Under the pieces are notes generated by a model. That model was given only the letters and a program-made list of their open reading frames with translations. It searched no databases and was not told the DNA's origin. Made by a program: the position numbers and the translations under genes. This document shows, piece after piece, positions 1 to 7,684 of a stretch of DNA of 14,089 nucleotides. The DNA lies in assembly GCA_947460065.1 (NCBI GenBank), contig CANHGF010000021.1, positions 1 through 14,089 on the forward strand. The letters are read 5' to 3'. Positions within the stretch are counted from its first letter, which is position 1. The number at the start of each line of letters is the position of its first letter. This stretch comes from Comamonadaceae bacterium. Its GTDB lineage: Bacteria; Pseudomonadota; Gammaproteobacteria; Burkholderiales; Burkholderiaceae_C.

Positions 1-240
1 AAGGGCAACTACGGCTTTAACGCGGCCAACGACACCTATGGCGACATGATCGAAGTGGGTATTTTGGATCCGACCAAAGTCACCCGCACCGCGCTGCAAA
101 ACGCCGCTTCCGTGGCCAGCCTGATGCTGACCACCGAAGCCATGGTGGCCGAGGCGCCGAAGGACGACGCTCCTGCCGGCGGCGGCATGCCTGGTGGTGG
201 CATGGGCGGCATGGGTGGCATGGGCGATATGGGCATGTAA
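1..240 (+). CDS. groL: Chaperonin GroEL, C-terminal fragment (5' end outside window)
   Basis: The last 79 codons of the 60-kDa chaperonin are visible and the rest lies off the left edge. GroEL forms the double-ring ATP-driven folding chamber with GroES in the cytoplasm. The reading frame is open from base 1. It contains the family's equatorial-domain stretch with YGFNAAND, then [16 protein letters not shown] and [16 protein letters not shown], and ends in the Gly/Met-rich flexible tail (GGM repeats, final GDMGM) typical of bacterial GroEL. The tail sits inside the ring cavity. A strong intrinsic terminator follows about 50 bases after the stop, so this is the end of the transcript, presumably a groES-groEL operon, although groES is not in view. 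Nothing in the visible part looks damaged. Confidence 0.97.
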   Translation, partial: KGNYGFNAANDTYGDMIEVGILDPTKVTRTALQNAASVASLMLTTEAMVAEAPKDDAPAGGGMPGGGMGGMGGMGDMGM

Positions 241-290
241 TCAGCCCGGTCGCCGCGATCAGGGCGCTCCGGTGCCCTGTCAAAGCCCCG

Positions 291-325
291 AAACCCCGCG
301 AGGTGCGAGCCTTGCGGGGTTTTTT
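291..325 (+). terminator. Intrinsic terminator of groEL
   Basis: A 13-bp inverted repeat (291-303 with 310-322, one G-T wobble) encloses a 6-base loop. The stem foot is AAACCCCGC/GCGGGGTTT, which runs into a T tract ending at 325. GC-rich stem plus T tract is the classic Rho-independent pattern. It sits about 50 bases after the groEL stop, on the same strand. Confidence 0.9.
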
Positions 326-343
326 CATGGTCGAACGCCGGTT

Positions 344-457
344 CTAGAGAGAGACCAGGTGCAGCCCCGCAGCCTCTGCGTTACGGTTAAGGTTGTGATC
401 TAGGCTGAAGAAGTGGCTGCACTGGAAACGCATCGCCACTGCATTGAGGCCTGCCAT
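344..457 (-). pseudogene. Remnant of a PIN-domain (VapC-like) toxin C-terminus
   Basis: Read on the minus strand, this stretch gives a 37-codon open frame from ATG (457) to TAG (344). It includes CSHFFSLDHNLNRNAEAAGL and ends HLVSL. That layout matches the end of many PIN-domain ribonucleases: a helix with small residues (AVAM), then a hydrophobic strand ending in S/T-L-D with the last conserved aspartate, then A-x-x-x-GL and a final hydrophobic strand. A complete PIN toxin has about 130 residues. Upstream the frame runs into the 3' part of the DUF411 gene and shows no toxin N-terminus, and no antitoxin gene is visible. I infer a decayed toxin-antitoxin leftover. The alternative is a chance match in a short frame. 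Confidence 0.45.
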
Positions 458-513
458 GGGAACGCGGAATTTGCCATGCCGCCGAGGCCAGGCCATCGGG
501 GCTGCGCGCGGCC

Positions 514-993
514 TTAGACCTGGCGCGAAGCGGCAGAGCCGGCATAAGAGGCAAAGACGCTGGTGCTGCCGTCGCGCTTTACCAACAGGACCTGGTAAGC
601 GTCCTTGCGTCCTTTGTAGGCTGGGCCATCCATGCCGGGGCTGCCTATCGGCATCCCAGGTACAGCCAGGCCCAAAGCTGCCGGCTTTTGCTTCAAGAGC
701 CGTTCAATGTCCACCGCCGGCACATGGCCTTCGATCACATAGCCACCCACCCAGGCGGTGTGGCAGGAGGCCAAACGCTCGGGCAGGCCCAGGCGCTTGC
801 GCGCAGCGGTATTGCCCACGTCATGCACCTCGACGGCAAAGCCATGGGCCTGCAGATGCTCTATCCAGGCCTGACAGCAGCCGCATTGCGGGTCCTTCCA
901 GACCTGCAACTGGGTCCTGCCGGGTGCAGCACTGAGGATCGCTGGCAAAACCAATGGCGCAATCAACAACACAAGAGCCGGTCGTCTCTTCAT
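514..993 (-). CDS. DUF411 metal-binding protein, exported
   Basis: The product has 159 residues. Residues 1-22 form a signal peptide (MKRR, then a hydrophobic core, then SAA), so it should act in the periplasm or envelope. The mature part carries the DUF411 hallmarks: KDPQCGCC with Cys37, Cys39 and Cys40, a Cys-His pair at 77-78 in the segment CHTAWVGGYVIEGHVPA, and the Met/Gly-rich GMPIGSPGM. DUF411 proteins are small, often lie near copper or other metal-resistance genes, and are thought to bind metal through these Cys/His/Met residues; no catalytic role is established. The start is well supported by AGGAG at 1000-1004, six bases before the ATG. No metal gene is adjacent. The nearest same-strand neighbour is the HAD gene, 49 bases upstream, so co-transcription with it is possible but unproven. 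Confidence 0.85.
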   Translation of the reverse strand: MKRRPALVLLIAPLVLPAILSAAPGRTQLQVWKDPQCGCCQAWIEHLQAHGFAVEVHDVGNTAARKRLGLPERLASCHTAWVGGYVIEGHVPAVDIERLLKQKPAALGLAVPGMPIGSPGMDGPAYKGRKDAYQVLLVKRDGSTSVFASYAGSAASRQV

Positions 994-999
994 GAAACT

Positions 1000-1004
1000 C
1001 TCCT
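1000..1004 (-). promoter_or_regulatory. Shine-Dalgarno site of the DUF411 gene
   Basis: AGGAG on the minus strand, six bases before the ATG at 993. It is the clearest ribosome binding site I noticed in the window and it fixes the start of the DUF411 protein. Confidence 0.75.
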
Positions 1005-1042
1005 GATCTAGCTCATCCTCGCACAGTCAGTCGGCAGCCCAA

Positions 1043-1663
1043 TCATGGCAGCGCCGCTCCCAGCAGGTCGGCCAGCGCCTGCGGCTCGTTCAAATGCAGG
1101 CCTCGCCAGCCCAAGGCACGGGCTACCTCCACATTGGGCAGATGATCGTCGATGAACCAAGTCTGTTGCGGCACCAATTGATGCGCCATGGCCAGTTGCT
1201 GATAAATCGCCGGGTCGGGCTTGCCCAACTTGACGTCTCCGGAGAATAGGCCACCATCAAAAACCTTGATGAACTCATGCTCAAGCTCGAGTGTGCGCGC
1301 GAAGGGCTCAGGCATATTGGAGAGAAAAAACAGGCGCAGCGACCCCTCACGCTGGCGCCGCTCGGCCAGAGCCCGCAGCACCGCCACATTCGCTTCAATG
1401 GGCCGCAGCTCGTGGCCTATCGGGGCCATCAAGTCATGCACCCGAGCCCGCGGCAGACTCAGCCGTAACGCAGTTCGCTCAACCACCTGTTCAAGCCCAA
1501 GATGGCCTCGGTCAAAAGCCTGCCAATCCTCATGCGCAAAGATGGCCTGCGCCAGAGCCTGAGCCTGCTGCGGACCCGGTGCCCACTCACCCAGACGCTG
1601 GCGAACACGCTGGGCCGGCTGCCAGTCAAAGAGCACCGCCCCGAAGTCAAAAACGATGTTCAT
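1043..1663 (-). CDS. HAD-superfamily hydrolase, YihX-like phosphatase
   Basis: The protein has 206 residues with all four haloacid-dehalogenase motifs. Motif I is VFDFGAVLFDW with nucleophile Asp6. The second Asp of the usual DxD is Gly8, as in the YihX branch (FDLGN). Motif II is FFLSNMPEP (Ser115), motif III is KLGKPDP (Lys148), and motif IV is WFIDDHLPNVE (Asp172, Asp173). The helical cap lies between motifs I and II. E. coli YihX dephosphorylates alpha-glucose-1-phosphate. That activity would fit here, because the ATG overlaps the pgi stop by four bases (ATGA) and so the gene is probably translationally coupled in the tal-pgi operon. Substrate assignment is inference; HAD phosphatases are often promiscuous. 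Confidence 0.85.
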   Translation of the reverse strand: MNIVFDFGAVLFDWQPAQRVRQRLGEWAPGPQQAQALAQAIFAHEDWQAFDRGHLGLEQVVERTALRLSLPRARVHDLMAPIGHELRPIEANVAVLRALAERRQREGSLRLFFLSNMPEPFARTLELEHEFIKVFDGGLFSGDVKLGKPDPAIYQQLAMAHQLVPQQTWFIDDHLPNVEVARALGWRGLHLNEPQALADLLGAALP

Positions 1664-3228
1664 GCGCGCAGGCGCGCCATCAGCCCCGCGGTCGACGCGT
1701 CCAGCCCGGCTACGTCACCACTGCACAGGCGCGGCTCCAAATCAGCAGCCAGCACCTTGCCCAACTCAACCCCCCATTGGTCAAAGCTGTTGATGCCCCA
1801 GATCGCGCCGCTGGTAAAGACCCGGTGCTCCTGCAGCGCAATGAGCGCGCCCAGGCTGGCCGGATCAAGCCGCTCAAGCAGCAAGACCGTACTCGGCCGA
1901 TTGCCCGGAAAGTCGCGGTGGCCGCCAGCATGGGCTCGACCAAGCATGAGTGCCTGGGCCTGGGCCAACCCATTGGCCAGCAACTGACTGTGCTGGTCGG
2001 CCAACTCGTGGGCCGGGTGGCGCACCAGAACGAATTCCACCGGAACCACGCTGGTGCCCTGGTGCAGCATTTGAAAAAAAGCATGCTGCCCGTTGGTGCC
2101 GGGCTCACCCCAGATCACCGGCGCTGTTTCATAGCTCAGAGCCTGCCCCAGCGCGTCGACCCGCTTGCCGTTGCTCTCCATCTCGAGCTGCTGCAAGTAG
2201 GCCGGCCAGCGCGCCAGTCGGCTGTGATAGGGCGCGACGCAGCGCGAGGCAAAACCGTGAAAGTTGCGGTACCAGACATCGAGCAGTCCCAGACGCACGG
2301 GCAGGTTTTGCGCCAAGGGCGCGGTGCGAAAGTGCTCATCCATCGCGTGTGCGCCTGCGAGCAGTTGCCGCCAACGCTCGCTGCCAATGGCAATGGCCAG
2401 GGGCAAGCCGATGGCCGACATCAGCGAGTAGCGCCCACCCACCCAGTCCCAGAAGCCCAAGCAGGTCTTGATGCCGAACTCGGCCGCCGCGCTTATGTTC
2501 GTTGTCAGTGCTGCAAAGTGGCGGGGCAGCAAAGCCGGCGCCTGTGCGCCCAGATGCGCCTCGAACCAGCGCCTGGCCGAATGCGCATTGGCCATGGTTT
2601 CAGCGGTGGTGAAGGTTTTTGAGGCAATCAAAAACAAGGTGTTGCGCGGCTGCAATTGAGCGAGCAGGCTGGACAGGGCATGCCCGTCCACATTGGAGAT
2701 GAAGTGAAAACGCTTGCCCGGCAGCCTGAACTCCTCCAGGGCCTGCACTGCCATGCAGGGGCCGAGGTCGGAACCGCCGATGCCGATATTGACCACATCG
2801 GTGATGCCCGGGTCGGCGCGCACCTGTTCGGCATAAGTGAGCATCGCTTGGCCGGTGGTCTGCACCGCCTGCAACTCGGCCGACAAGGCCTGAGCAGCGC
2901 GCAGCTCCGGCTGGCGCAGCAGGAAATGCATCACCTGGCGCTGCTCGCTGGTATTGATGGCCTGGCCGCTAAACATGGCGTCGCGTTGGGCGCCCAAGCC
3001 GCACTGCTCGGCCAGTTTGAGCAACAGGGATTCGGTGTGCGCATCGATCAGGTTCTTGGACAGATCGGCAAACACATGGGGCGCCGGCTGACTCCAGCGC
3101 TCGAAACGGCTCGGGTCCTCGGCGAAGGCACGGCGCAGATCAAGGCGACGGCCCGGCCCGTCAAAATACGCCCGCAGCTCGGCCCACGCCGGCGCACGGT
3201 CACAGCGCACAAAAGCGGCGGCTGTCAT
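1660..3228 (-). CDS. pgi: Glucose-6-phosphate isomerase
   Basis: This cytoplasmic enzyme interconverts glucose-6-phosphate and fructose-6-phosphate. It has 522 residues, slightly shorter than the roughly 550 of E. coli Pgi. The SIS-fold markers are present in order: NIGIGGSDLGP (residues 147-157), the phosphate-binding IASKTFTTAETM (201-212), the first family signature DWVGGRYSLMSAIGLP (261-276), MESNGKR with base Glu351, GQHAF with His382, and the second signature near QWGVELGK with Lys491. All expected catalytic residues are there. The start codon follows the tal stop with no gap (TAAATG), and the stop overlaps the HAD start, so it sits mid-operon. Expression should follow the tal promoter and the HexR-type operator upstream. 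Confidence 0.97.
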   Translation of the reverse strand: MTAAAFVRCDRAPAWAELRAYFDGPGRRLDLRRAFAEDPSRFERWSQPAPHVFADLSKNLIDAHTESLLLKLAEQCGLGAQRDAMFSGQAINTSEQRQVMHFLLRQPELRAAQALSAELQAVQTTGQAMLTYAEQVRADPGITDVVNIGIGGSDLGPCMAVQALEEFRLPGKRFHFISNVDGHALSSLLAQLQPRNTLFLIASKTFTTAETMANAHSARRWFEAHLGAQAPALLPRHFAALTTNISAAAEFGIKTCLGFWDWVGGRYSLMSAIGLPLAIAIGSERWRQLLAGAHAMDEHFRTAPLAQNLPVRLGLLDVWYRNFHGFASRCVAPYHSRLARWPAYLQQLEMESNGKRVDALGQALSYETAPVIWGEPGTNGQHAFFQMLHQGTSVVPVEFVLVRHPAHELADQHSQLLANGLAQAQALMLGRAHAGGHRDFPGNRPSTVLLLERLDPASLGALIALQEHRVFTSGAIWGINSFDQWGVELGKVLAADLEPRLCSGDVAGLDASTAGLMARLRA

Positions 3229-4176
3229 TTACGCCGCCAGCAGGACTTGCTCCAGCCCGATCGCGTCGCTGACGAAGGCGCGTATGCCCTCGGCCAGCTT
3301 TTCGGTAGCCATCGCATCTTGATTCAGGGCCAGGCGAAAACCCGCCTCGTCCAAATGCAGCTCTGGCAGGTCAAGGCTTAGCGCCGCCTGCGCGTCCAGG
3401 GCGCGCTCGACCGGCTCCTGGCTGGCCGCCAGCTGCGCCAACAGCTCCGGGCTGATGGTCAACAAATCACAGCCTGCGAGGGCCAGTACCTGACCCACGT
3501 TGCGAAAGCTCGCGCCCATGACCTCGGTAGCGATGCCAAAGCGCTTGTAATGTTCAAAAATCTGCCGCACCGACTGCACCCCAGGATCGCGGGCGCCGGC
3601 ATGCTCGGCCTCAACCCAGCCGCTGCCAGCGGCCTTTTTATGCCAGTCATAGATACGGCCGACGAAGGGGGAGATCAGCTGCACCCTGGCTTGGCCGCAA
3701 ACCACCGCCTGGCAAAAGGAAAACAGCAGCGTCAGATTGGTGTGTATGCCGCGCTGCTCGAGTTGCTGCGCGGCCGCCATGCCCTCCCAGGTGGCAGCGA
3801 TCTTGATCAGCACACGCTCACGCGGCACACCCGCGGCCGCATACAAGGCCATCAGCCGCTCAGCGCGCTCGACCGTGGCGGTGGTATCAAAACTCAGGCG
3901 CGCATCGACCTCGGTCGAGACACGGCCAGGGATGATGGAGAGTATTTCGCAGCCGAAACGCACGAGCAATCGATCGATCAACAGGTCCAGGGCCTGGCCC
4001 AAATGGGCTTTGACGGTCTGCGCCACCAGTGGCTGGTACTCAGCCTTCTTGACCGCCTTAAGAATCAGCGAGGGATTGGTGGTGGCATCCTGCGGCCGAA
4101 ACTGCCCCAGTTGCATGAAATCGCCGGTATCGGCCACCACGGTGGTGTATTGCTTGAGCGCGTCGAGTTGGTTCAT
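3229..4176 (-). CDS. tal: Transaldolase
   Basis: This cytoplasmic pentose-phosphate enzyme moves a dihydroxyacetone unit from sedoheptulose-7-P to glyceraldehyde-3-P, giving erythrose-4-P and fructose-6-P. I chose the start [20 protein letters not shown] because it aligns with the TalB N-terminus and gives 315 residues against 317 in E. coli. A longer in-frame start 21 codons upstream has no family resemblance. Key residues are Asp16 in VVADTGD, the [11 protein letters not shown] loop (29-39), Glu89 in [14 protein letters not shown], and the Schiff-base Lys125 in [12 protein letters not shown]. It is the first gene of the tal-pgi-HAD operon and diverges from hexR. The TAA stop directly abuts the pgi ATG. 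Its fructose-6-P product is the substrate of the next enzyme. Confidence 0.96.
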   Translation of the reverse strand: MNQLDALKQYTTVVADTGDFMQLGQFRPQDATTNPSLILKAVKKAEYQPLVAQTVKAHLGQALDLLIDRLLVRFGCEILSIIPGRVSTEVDARLSFDTTATVERAERLMALYAAAGVPRERVLIKIAATWEGMAAAQQLEQRGIHTNLTLLFSFCQAVVCGQARVQLISPFVGRIYDWHKKAAGSGWVEAEHAGARDPGVQSVRQIFEHYKRFGIATEVMGASFRNVGQVLALAGCDLLTISPELLAQLAASQEPVERALDAQAALSLDLPELHLDEAGFRLALNQDAMATEKLAEGIRAFVSDAIGLEQVLLAA

Positions 4177-4267
4177 GGACGGGATTATCGACCGGCAGCC
4201 TGCCCGCGCGGCAGCACGGCCATAGGTGCGGGGCAACAAGCAGCTGGTAACTGCGACTTATAAACAA

Positions 4268-4282
4268 GGTAACCTAGTTACA
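4268..4282. promoter_or_regulatory. Candidate HexR operator
   Basis: GGTAACCTAGTTACA contains a perfect dyad, GTAAC-CTA-GTTAC (4269-4281). It has the length and outer half-sites of the HexR operator as I recall it from proteobacteria (roughly TGTAAT-N3-ATTACA). It lies in the tal/hexR divergent intergenic region, 12 bases before the hexR start. A TATAAA sequence (4259-4264) sits just left of it and reads TTTATA on the other strand, so bound protein could block hexR and possibly tal transcription. The dyad is seen directly; binding by HexR is inference. Confidence 0.65.
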
Positions 4283-4294
4283 CTGCACAGCTCC

Positions 4295-5143
4295 ATGCTC
4301 GACCGCATCAAAGCCTGCCTGCCCTCGCTGGCCCCCGCCGAACAGCGGGTCGCCGAGTTGGTACTGAGCGATCCGGCGGCCTTTGCCCGGCAACCGATCA
4401 GCGAACTGTCGGCGCAAGCGAGCGTGAGCAAACCCACCGTTGTGCGATTTTGCCGCAGCCTGGGCTATGACGGGCTGGCCGACTTCAAGCTCAAGCTGGC
4501 CGGCAGCGTGCGCGAAGGCGTGCCCTTCATTCACCGCAGCGTGGACAGCGACGACAAGGTCAGTGACGTCACGGTCAAGGTGATCGACAACACCGTCGCT
4601 GCCTTTCTCAAGTACCGTAATGAGGCCAGCACCTACGCAATCGGCAAGGCAGTCGACGCCTTGCTCGGCTCCTGTCAGCAACGCCAACGCATTGAATTTA
4701 TCGGCGCGGGCAATTCCGGCATCGTGGCGCAGGACGCGCAGCACAAATTCTTTCGGCTCGGGGTCCACACCATCGCGCACAGCGACGGCCATATGCAGGT
4801 CATGAGCGCCTCGCTGCTGCGCGCTGGCGACTGCCTGGTGGTCATTTCCAACTCGGGCCGAACCCGCGATCTGATGGATGCCACAGACATCGCCCGCAAA
4901 AACGGGGCGACAGTGATCGTCATCACCGCCAGCGGATCGCCTCTGGCCTCGGCCGGCGACATTCACCTGGCCGCCGATCATCCCGAGGGCTATGACCGCT
5001 ACAGCCCTATGGTCTCGCGGCTGCTGCACCTGATGATCATCGACATCCTGGTCACCGCGGTCGCACTCAAACTCGATGGCCGCATCCTGCAACCGATGCT
5101 GCAGGACATGAAGGCCAAGCTGCGCAGCAAACGTTACACCTGA
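4295..5143 (+). CDS. hexR: RpiR-family transcriptional regulator, HexR type
   Basis: The chosen start gives 282 residues beginning MLDRIKACLPSLAPAEQRVA, the usual RpiR/HexR N-terminus. An upstream ATG at 4226 would run through the operator and adds residues with no family resemblance. The N-terminal domain holds a helix-turn-helix at about 34-58 (ISELSAQASVSKPTVVRF). A SIS sugar-phosphate domain covers about 120-255, with IEFIGAGNSG (Ser141) and VVISNSGRTRDL (Ser185, Ser187) as phosphate-binding loops. HexR proteins control central sugar genes and release DNA on binding 2-keto-3-deoxy-6-phosphogluconate. Here it diverges from tal-pgi, with a matching palindrome between them, which argues for HexR rather than another RpiR protein. 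There is no clear Shine-Dalgarno, so a very short or leaderless transcript is possible. Confidence 0.9.
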   Translation: MLDRIKACLPSLAPAEQRVAELVLSDPAAFARQPISELSAQASVSKPTVVRFCRSLGYDGLADFKLKLAGSVREGVPFIHRSVDSDDKVSDVTVKVIDNTVAAFLKYRNEASTYAIGKAVDALLGSCQQRQRIEFIGAGNSGIVAQDAQHKFFRLGVHTIAHSDGHMQVMSASLLRAGDCLVVISNSGRTRDLMDATDIARKNGATVIVITASGSPLASAGDIHLAADHPEGYDRYSPMVSRLLHLMIIDILVTAVALKLDGRILQPMLQDMKAKLRSKRYT

Positions 5144-5160
5144 ATGCGAGGTCTGGGCAG

Positions 5161-5181
5161 GCTCAGGGTGCTCGCCTGAGC
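5161..5181. terminator. Hairpin between convergent hexR and DUF3047 genes
   Basis: A perfect 7-bp inverted repeat, GCTCAGG/CCTGAGC (5161-5167 with 5175-5181), encloses a 7-base loop 17 bases after the hexR stop and includes the stop codon of the convergent lipoprotein gene. There is no T tract on either strand, so it is at most a weak or factor-assisted terminator. Confidence 0.35.
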
Positions 5182-5963
5182 ACGACCGGACCATACCAGG
5201 CGCGCACCGAACCTCCTGTGTTGTCGCTGTCGCTCATGATGCCTACGGCCATCAGCCGGCCAGGCGGCTCGCCAAATGCGCGCTCGTAATCGGCCCGCAC
5301 ATCGCGCTCATAGTCCTGCCAGCGGTTAATGCCCGCAGGGCCCGATTCAATCACCATCTTGCGGATGCGATCGGTCCGCCGGCTGCTGAGCACCGTGCCC
5401 ACCGGCAGTTGGTTAGACCAGACGTACATGAGCGTCGCATAGGGCATGTCCTCGCCGGTCAGCGAACGGGCCAGCTCCGACAACATGTGATCGCGGGCCG
5501 ACAGGCGACTACGGTCACCTTCAAAAGCGAGCACGATACGCACTGGCGAATCGCTGCGCGCAGCGTCTTTCAGGTCGGCCATCTCCAGCAAAGAAGCAAC
5601 CTTCCAGGAAAAGCGTATGCCGCTCACCGACCCGGCCTGCACATCGACCACCTGGCGCATGGCGCTGATCGCACCTTCCGAGCGCACCTCCATGGCGGGC
5701 CGACCTTCCCGCCAGACATAGCTGTACCGGTTCTTGCGCTTACCCGGGAAGGTCTGGTGCTGCCAGACGCTTGCACTAAGGTCCGAAGGCATGCCCCGCT
5801 CGGCTCGGCCAGCCAGCTCCCAAGAATTGGCTGGGGCTGGGGTATCAGCTGACGGCGCTTGCGGCAAACCCGAGCAGGCTGCCAGGCACAGCACCAGCGC
5901 AACAGCCGCCAAACGGCGCAGCGTCTGTCTGCAGTGGGTCAAGGCAGGCAGGCTCGCGCTCAT
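5163..5963 (-). CDS. DUF3047 lipoprotein
   Basis: The protein has 266 residues. A lipoprotein signal (RRLAAVALVLCLAAC, lipobox LAAC, Cys30) predicts lipid anchoring after signal peptidase II cleavage. A Pro/Ala/Ser-rich linker of about 20 residues follows. The remainder resembles DUF3047: a GIRFSWKV strand (115-122), a RIVLAFEGD strand (142-150), ATLMYVWSNQLPVGT (176-190), RWQDYERDVRADYERAFGE (214-232), and the acidic MSDSDNTGG (243-251) near the C-terminus. The family is widespread in proteobacteria and has no defined function that I know of; the fold looks beta-rich and secreted. It starts 10 bases after the ruvB stop, so it is probably the tail of the ruvA-ruvB transcript, perhaps only by convenience. 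Confidence 0.8.
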   Translation of the reverse strand: MSASLPALTHCRQTLRRLAAVALVLCLAACSGLPQAPSADTPAPANSWELAGRAERGMPSDLSASVWQHQTFPGKRKNRYSYVWREGRPAMEVRSEGAISAMRQVVDVQAGSVSGIRFSWKVASLLEMADLKDAARSDSPVRIVLAFEGDRSRLSARDHMLSELARSLTGEDMPYATLMYVWSNQLPVGTVLSSRRTDRIRKMVIESGPAGINRWQDYERDVRADYERAFGEPPGRLMAVGIMSDSDNTGGSVRAWYGPVVLRRAP

Positions 5964-5973
5964 GGTCGCTGCT

Positions 5974-7041
5974 TCAGGCTTGGAAAAGATCGGGACCGGC
6001 CTGCGACCGGGCAGCCGGCACTGACAGGCCCAAATGCCGGTAGGCGGCAGCGGTCGCCACCCGGCCGCGCGGGGTGCGTTGCAGATAGCCTTGCTGAATC
6101 AGGTAGGGCTCGATCACATCTTCAATGGTGCCCGATTCCTCTCCGATACTCGCTGCGATGTTGTCCAGCCCGACCGGCCCGCCGTCGAAGCGGTGGATCA
6201 CCGCCTCCAGCAGCTTGCGGTCCATGACGTCAAAGCCTTGCGGGTCGACATCGAGCATGGCCAGTGCCTTGTTGGCCAGCTCCAGCGTGATGGTGCCGTC
6301 GCCTTTGACCTGGGCATAGTCGCGCACCCGTCGCAAGAGCCGATTGGCAATGCGCGGCGTGCCGCGGCAGCGGCGCGCAATTTCCAGCGCGCCCTCATCA
6401 GCGATAGGTACCTGCAGCAAACCGGCGCTTCGCCGCACGATCAGCACCAACTCCTGCGGGGTGTAGAACTCCAGCCTGGCCACAATGCCGAAACGGTCGC
6501 GCAGGGGGTTGGTCAGCATGCCCGCGCGGGTGGTCGCGCCCACCAGGGTGAAGGGCTGCAAATCGAGCTTGATGCTGCGCGCAGCCGGCCCCTCGCCGAT
6601 CATGATGTCGATCTGATAGTCCTCGAGCGCCGGGTAGAGAATTTCCTCGACGACCGGCGAGAGCCGATGAATCTCGTCGATGAAAAGCACATCGTTTTTT
6701 TCCAGATTGGTCAGCAAGGCCGCCAGATCCTTGGGCTTTTCCAGCACCGGCCCGCTGGTCTGACGCAGATTCACGCCCAGTTCATGCGCCACGATGTGCG
6801 ACAAGGTGGTCTTGCCCAGGCCGGGTGGGCCAAAGAGCAGAACATGGTCGAGTGCTTCGCCACGCTGGCGCGCCGCGCCAATGAAAATCTGCAGCTGCTC
6901 ACGCGCCTTGGCCTGGCCAATGTATTCATCGAGAAGCTTAGGCCGCAGCGCCCGCTCGAGCGCCTCCTCGCGCGGCGATGCCGGCGCGCTCGACAGCACC
7001 CGCTGCGGGCTGGGGGCGAAGTCGTCGGTTTGTATGCTCAT
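5974..7041 (-). CDS. ruvB: Holliday junction DNA helicase RuvB
   Basis: RuvB is the hexameric AAA+ motor that drives branch migration of Holliday junctions together with RuvA. The 355 residues show Walker [10 protein letters not shown] (71-79), Walker [12 protein letters not shown] with Asp122-Glu123, the sensor/arginine-finger segment [18 protein letters not shown] (Arg172), and the C-terminal winged-helix part with [19 protein letters not shown] and [17 protein letters not shown]. All motor residues are present. The N-terminal extension of about 20 residues is poorly conserved, as is usual. It starts nine bases after the ruvA stop. ruvC is not adjacent in this window. No LexA-like site was recognised upstream of ruvA, so SOS control is not supported. 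Confidence 0.98.
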   Translation of the reverse strand: MSIQTDDFAPSPQRVLSSAPASPREEALERALRPKLLDEYIGQAKAREQLQIFIGAARQRGEALDHVLLFGPPGLGKTTLSHIVAHELGVNLRQTSGPVLEKPKDLAALLTNLEKNDVLFIDEIHRLSPVVEEILYPALEDYQIDIMIGEGPAARSIKLDLQPFTLVGATTRAGMLTNPLRDRFGIVARLEFYTPQELVLIVRRSAGLLQVPIADEGALEIARRCRGTPRIANRLLRRVRDYAQVKGDGTITLELANKALAMLDVDPQGFDVMDRKLLEAVIHRFDGGPVGLDNIAASIGEESGTIEDVIEPYLIQQGYLQRTPRGRVATAAAYRHLGLSVPAARSQAGPDLFQA

Positions 7042-7050
7042 GCGCTGAAC

Positions 7051-7623
7051 TTACCGGGCCAGAGCCTTGAGGGCGAGCTTGATACCCTCGCTCACGCCGA
7101 CATCGCGCGGCAACGATTTGAGCGCGAGAGAGGCTTCCTTGTCGCTATAGCCCAAAGCCTGCAAGGCCTGCCCGATGTCTCCATGGGAGTCACCGGGGGC
7201 AGCCACGGCCGCTCCCAAATCGGCGCCGAGCTTGCCCTTGAGCTCCAGCAGCAGGCGCTCGGCGGTCTTCTTGCCGATGCCCGGCACCTTGGTCAGGCGG
7301 GCGCCGTCCTGAGCGCTGACGGCCTGCGCCAGATCCTGCACGCTCATGCCGCTGAGCACCCCCAAAGCAGTACGCGGGCCGACGCCGGAAATCTTGATCA
7401 GCTGACGAAACGCCGCGCGCTCTTGCGCGCTGCCAAAGCCGAACAGAATTTGAGCGTCCTCACGCACCACAAAGTGGGTCAAGAGGCTAACCCGCTCGCC
7501 CAGGGCCGGCAGGTTGTAGAAGGTACTCATCGGCACCAACAGCTCATAGCCCACCCCCTGGCAGTCGACCAGCAACTCCGGCGGATTCTTTTCGGCCAGT
7601 TGACCGGTGATGCGTCCTATCAT
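7051..7623 (-). CDS. ruvA: Holliday junction DNA helicase subunit RuvA
   Basis: RuvA binds four-way junctions as a tetramer and loads RuvB. I take the start at MIGRITGQL because RuvA proteins almost always begin MIGR; an in-frame TTG two codons upstream is less likely. The product has 190 residues. The OB-fold domain is about 1-62, including [14 protein letters not shown]. Two helix-hairpin-helix motifs follow: [15 protein letters not shown] (78-92) and [16 protein letters not shown] (113-128). After a flexible Ala/Gly linker comes the small C-terminal RuvB-binding domain ([20 protein letters not shown], 149-168). It is the first gene of the ruvA-ruvB-DUF3047 group and is divergent from phoH. 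Confidence 0.97.
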   Translation of the reverse strand: MIGRITGQLAEKNPPELLVDCQGVGYELLVPMSTFYNLPALGERVSLLTHFVVREDAQILFGFGSAQERAAFRQLIKISGVGPRTALGVLSGMSVQDLAQAVSAQDGARLTKVPGIGKKTAERLLLELKGKLGADLGAAVAAPGDSHGDIGQALQALGYSDKEASLALKSLPRDVGVSEGIKLALKALAR

Positions 7624-7657
7624 GGGCAAATCTTATCAGTGCCACCGATGCTGCCGC

Positions 7658-7684
7658 CTCGAAAAAACCCTGTTCGAACCCTTA
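7658..7684 (+). promoter_or_regulatory. Possible heat-shock (sigma-32-like) promoter before phoH-ybeY
   Basis: CTCGAAA (7658-7664), a 14-base spacer, then CCCTTA (7679-7684) partly match the sigma-32 pattern CTTGAAA-N13/14-CCCCAT. In E. coli the equivalent ybeZ-ybeY operon is heat-shock controlled, which is the reason to look. The match is imperfect and could be chance. The rest of the roughly 160-base ruvA/phoH gap shows no better promoter. Confidence 0.25.

Noticed and set aside
181..237. Short GGCATG-type tandem repeats
   Set aside because: They encode the normal Gly-Met tail of GroEL and are not an independent repeat element.
444..1011. Plus-strand frames of 163 and 107 codons opposite the DUF411 gene
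   Set aside because: The Arg/Pro/Cys-rich one is a typical GC shadow. The DUF411 frame has a signal peptide, a strong ribosome site and conserved Cys motifs.
1291..2622. 443-codon plus-strand frame opposite the HAD gene and pgi
   Set aside because: pgi and the HAD gene on the other strand carry full sets of motifs. This frame has none.
2656..4263. Long plus-strand frames opposite tal and pgi
   Set aside because: Antisense to well-supported enzymes, with no recognisable domains.
4274..5194. 306-codon minus-strand frame opposite hexR
   Set aside because: Shadow of hexR, with His/Asp/Gly-rich random composition and no motif.
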